Assembly (NCBI RefSeq): GCF_049472135.1 | Contig: NZ_JBMOVV010000005.1 | Location: forward strand, 1-64,000 | Origin: Arcobacter_B sp049472135 | Lineage (GTDB): Bacteria > Campylobacterota > Campylobacteria > Campylobacterales > Arcobacteraceae | Length of the DNA stretch: 64,000 nucleotides | Direction of reading: 5' to 3' | Part shown: one piece after another, positions 61,390 to 64,000 of the stretch | Position numbering within the stretch: the first letter of the stretch is position 1 | Layout of the letters: the number at the start of each line of letters is the position of its first letter | Position numbers and translations under genes: made by a program | The notes under the pieces: generated by a model | Database searches by the model: none | Seen by the model: the letters and a program-made list of their open reading frames with translations, nothing else | Told to the model about the DNA's origin: nothing

Positions 61390-62871
61390 TTATAATCCTT
61401 TTAAATTAACTCTTTTTAAAAGCTTAATAATCTCTTTTTTCAAAATATCTAAATCTTCATTTTTATTTTCTAATTTAAAAATCAATCTATTAAGTTCTTC
61501 ATTTTTATTAACATAAACACTTAAAACCTTTAGAAGTTCATTTGAAGTTTTAGATTGCTTAACCTTTTTGATCAAAGGCGTATCTTCAAGCTTTTTAGAT
61601 TTTTTAGAATTTATAACATAATAATATAAACCTAATGTTAATAGTGTTGATATAATACCTAAACAAAAGTATAAAATTTTACCTTGAAATGAACTTTTAA
61701 CTATAATCTCTTCTACTTGTTTTTTTTCTACACTATTTGTAGCTTTTTCTAAAGTAGCTTTTTCAAGATTTAGATTTGATTCATCTTCAAGCACACTTAT
61801 TTCAAAACTCTTAGTCTCTTTGTTTATAACTCTTTCTTCATCACTATTGAAATATGAAAACTTAAAAGAAGGAATTGTGTATGAACTATTAGAAATAATA
61901 GTATAGCTTTTTTCATAAATACCTTTATATTTGCCATCTATATATTTGGATTGAACTTGTGCTTTATTTGAATATATTTTTGCATTTTTAATATCTAAAT
62001 TTAAATCTTTTATATCCTCAAAGTTTCCATTTCCTTCAATTTTAATAGTATATATAACAGCTTCAAGTGCTTGCACTTTTTGTTTACTAACTTTTGTTTC
62101 TATATCAAAATTTCCAACTAAATTAACACCGTTTGGTAATGCTTTAACACTTATATCCAAAAAGTTTGAATATATCTTTTTTGTAGAAATACTATTTGAG
62201 AAAAAAGAGATCTGGCTATTTGAAGTATCAACATATTGGGCATCAATTCTTAAAGGCTCAATTTGTAAGACACCATCTTTTTGAGGAAAAAGTAAAAATT
62301 TTAGTTCCGTAATGTTAAAACCATTGCTCTCATAACTTTTCTGATAATCAAGCTTTTTATACCAAAAGTTTTTAAAATCAGGATTTATAAATGACAAGTC
62401 TAATATTTGAATATCTAGTTTATGTTTAAATCGAATAAGTAGTTCAAAAGGCTGACCGACATACAACTCTTGCTTATTAGAACTAATTTCAAAATCAAAT
62501 ATTGAAGAGTTTGTCTTAGAAGCCATTGCAAGTTTTACTTCTTTTTTTTGTGTTCTAAACTCTTTATTATCAATATTAAAGACTAAAGAAGGGAATATAA
62601 AATCTTTTGTTGGATAAAAAGAGAAAACTCTTTTTATTTTTTTACTAATTTTTGAATTAATAATTGAAGTAGAACTTGAATTTGAAATGGTACTTACTTT
62701 AAATCCAGAAATCTCTTCAATTTTTGGAAAGATAACATCTTCACCTTGAACTTCAATACTAAAGATATAAGCTTCATCTTTTATTGCATTACTAGGAAGC
62801 TTTAAATCTACATTTGCAAAAAGTGTAGTAAAAAATAGAAAAAACAGAAGAATAAATCTAATTTTTTTCAT
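61390..62871 (-). CDS. batD: BatD-like oxygen tolerance protein
   Basis: A 493-residue protein with signal peptide RFILLFFLFFTTLFANVDL, a long beta-rich periplasmic region built of repeated domains (FPKIEEISGFKVSTI, then LYVGQPFELLIRFKH), a membrane helix near 405-425 and a cytoplasmic helical tail. This is the BatD family, normally beside vWA/TPR proteins BatA-C. The vWA/TPR homologue here is 58 kb away at 3.3 kb. It starts two bases after flhA ends. Confidence 0.85.
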   Translation of the reverse strand: MKKIRFILLFFLFFTTLFANVDLKLPSNAIKDEAYIFSIEVQGEDVIFPKIEEISGFKVSTISNSSSTSIINSKISKKIKRVFSFYPTKDFIFPSLVFNIDNKEFRTQKKEVKLAMASKTNSSIFDFEISSNKQELYVGQPFELLIRFKHKLDIQILDLSFINPDFKNFWYKKLDYQKSYESNGFNITELKFLLFPQKDGVLQIEPLRIDAQYVDTSNSQISFFSNSISTKKIYSNFLDISVKALPNGVNLVGNFDIETKVSKQKVQALEAVIYTIKIEGNGNFEDIKDLNLDIKNAKIYSNKAQVQSKYIDGKYKGIYEKSYTIISNSSYTIPSFKFSYFNSDEERVINKETKSFEISVLEDESNLNLEKATLEKATNSVEKKQVEEIIVKSSFQGKILYFCLGIISTLLTLGLYYYVINSKKSKKLEDTPLIKKVKQSKTSNELLKVLSVYVNKNEELNRLIFKLENKNEDLDILKKEIIKLLKRVNLKGL

Positions 62872-62873
62872 TC

Positions 62874-64000
62874 TTAAAACTCCAATGTTCCTTCAATTGC
62901 AAAGTTTGCTCTTGAGTCTAATTCTGCATGAGATAAAACTGCAACTTGAAGACCAAATTTCTCATAAATTTCAGAAATTCTTTTTCTTAAAGATGGGTCA
63001 ACAACCATAGCAACTTTACTAAATCCTTTTGCTTCTATTTGTTCAATTAAATCTTTTGTATGTGTTACAAGATTATTAATCTCTGCAATTGATAACATAA
63101 GTTGTGTTGCACCATGTTGGTCTTGCAGTTTTCCAATAAATTGTTGTTCAAGTTCTGGTTTTATAGTAACAATATGTAAAATACCATCATTATCAACAAA
63201 CTTTTGTGTTATAAGTCTATAAAGTTTTGACCTTACATGTTCTAAAAGAACATCAGGTGCTTTTGTAAACTCTGCAATATCAGCAATTGCTTCAATAATA
63301 GTTAACATATCAACTATTGGTATTTTTTCATGTAAAAGGTCTTTACAAACTTTAAGTAAAGTACCATAAGAAGTAACCTTCATAGCTTCATCAACAACAA
63401 TAGGAAAGTCTTTTTTTAATCTATCAACAATATCAACTATATCTTGTCTTGTAATAATATCTTCTGCATGTTTTTTAATAATCTCAGAAATATGTGTTGA
63501 AATAATAGTTGGAGCATCTACAACAGTAAATCCTTTCATTAAAGCTTCTTCTTTTAAATCAGGTAAAATCCATGTTGCATCAAGATTAAATACTGGTTCT
63601 TTAACTTTTAATCCTCTTAGTTTTTCACTTCCTAATCCACCCATAGCAAGTAGTTTATCTGTTTCAACTCTACCTTTTACTAAAGGTATTCTTTTTAAAT
63701 ATAATTGATATTCATTTGGCCCAATATTAGCATCATCTGAAATTCTTATTTGAGGGATAATAAATCCTAACTCACCTGCAATTGTCTTTCTAATTGCCTT
63801 GATTTTATCTAATAACTCTGAGTTTCCTTGAACTAATTGAAGAAGTCTAATTCCAAGCTTTAACTCTAAAACTTCAAGCTTCATAATTGTTTCTATGTTT
63901 TGTTCTTCATTAGCAGCTGCTGCTTGTTTTTTCTTCTCTTTAATAGTCTCAATATCATCAGTCATTTTAGTTTTAGACTTAGTCTCTTCTGGTTTTGTTT
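62874..64000 (-). CDS. flhA: Flagellar biosynthesis protein FlhA, C-terminal part, cut by window edge
   Basis: The reading frame is open at the right edge, so the start and the N-terminal membrane part lie outside; 374 C-terminal residues are present. The cytosolic domain that receives export substrates shows LVQGNSELLDKIKAIRKTI, GELGFIIPQIRI, PNEYQLYLKRIPL and DPSLRKRISEIYEKFGL. The first ATG inside the window (63965) is not the true start. FlhA is part of the flagellar type III export gate. It heads a packed minus-strand block that continues with batD. Confidence 0.96.
   Translation of the reverse strand, partial: TKPEETKSKTKMTDDIETIKEKKKQAAAANEEQNIETIMKLEVLELKLGIRLLQLVQGNSELLDKIKAIRKTIAGELGFIIPQIRISDDANIGPNEYQLYLKRIPLVKGRVETDKLLAMGGLGSEKLRGLKVKEPVFNLDATWILPDLKEEALMKGFTVVDAPTIISTHISEIIKKHAEDIITRQDIVDIVDRLKKDFPIVVDEAMKVTSYGTLLKVCKDLLHEKIPIVDMLTIIEAIADIAEFTKAPDVLLEHVRSKLYRLITQKFVDNDGILHIVTIKPELEQQFIGKLQDQHGATQLMLSIAEINNLVTHTKDLIEQIEAKGFSKVAMVVDPSLRKRISEIYEKFGLQVAVLSHAELDSRANFAIEGTLEF

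Noticed and set aside
1..64000. CRISPR arrays, insertion sequences, tRNA or rRNA genes
   Set aside because: No regularly spaced repeats, transposase-like frames, cloverleaf or rRNA sequences were seen.

Overview
The window is a stretch of an AT-rich chromosome from the Campylobacterota, most likely an Arcobacter-type organism (Arcobacteraceae). The signs are very low GC with Campylobacterota-style coding, the alternative (carboxynorspermidine) polyamine pathway, histidine kinases with a shared GEMIGNIAHQWRQPL phosphoacceptor box, a tmRNA with an AYAKAA-type tag, many diguanylate-cyclase, chemoreceptor and cache sensors, and flagellar genes. This placement is inference from gene content. I see no tRNA or rRNA genes, insertion sequences, prophage, integrase genes or CRISPR array; the window reads as dense core plus niche-adaptation genome.

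Layout. 1-3.2 kb: tail of a PAS sensor, a zinc-ribbon membrane protein, then def-clpP-tig on the minus strand. 3.3-9.7 kb: a BatB/BatC-like von Willebrand/TPR protein, two tandem PPK2 polyphosphate kinases (one with an extra DNA-binding-like N-terminus), rubredoxin-nspC, and carboxynorspermidine dehydrogenase. 9.8-17.4 kb: tmRNA, a NYN-domain protein, a NERD protein with a probable frameshift, small unknown genes, a PAS-GGDEF-EAL protein and a di-heme peroxidase that seems to use a rare ATT start codon. 17.4-26.0 kb: an iron island with a porin, a micropeptide-DUF2325-unknown-flavodoxin operon, fur, feoAB, a diguanylate cyclase and a second Fur-family gene. Six of its seven candidate sites are Fur-box-like; the seventh is a related inverted repeat. 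26.0-35.5 kb: trpA-bpt and two small membrane/periplasmic genes, a triple solute-binding-domain histidine kinase, panB-ruvB-AI-2E exporter, and a ferredoxin:thioredoxin-reductase/rhodanese fusion. 35.5-42.9 kb: a BLUF photoreceptor, WYL regulator, aat, lipoprotein cytochrome c, flagellin, clpA-clpS and bioD. 43.2-51.7 kb: a four-gene acyl-CoA ligase/lyase/hydratase cluster followed by class I fumarase and a FAH-like protein. 51.7-64 kb: a NIT-domain chemoreceptor, a flavin reductase-like protein, then a packed minus-strand block flhA (partial)-batD-HlyD-like-molybdopterin enzyme-MFS-small protein-cache histidine kinase.

How the genes work together. Protein quality control is unusually well represented: tmRNA, ClpP, ClpA, ClpS and both N-end-rule transferases (Aat and Bpt), with deformylase and trigger factor. 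The iron island couples Fur repression to ferrous uptake (FeoAB), to flavodoxin replacement of ferredoxin, and apparently to c-di-GMP signalling. The 43-50 kb cluster looks like a route that activates and cleaves C4/C5 hydroxy-dicarboxylic acids (malyl-, methylmalyl- or citramalyl-CoA chemistry). Its CoA ligase is fused to a citrate-lyase-like domain that has lost key acidic residues. That cluster and the Fur-boxed micropeptide operon are the best candidates for undescribed biology. Many convergent gene pairs end in long palindromic terminators folded around their stop codons.
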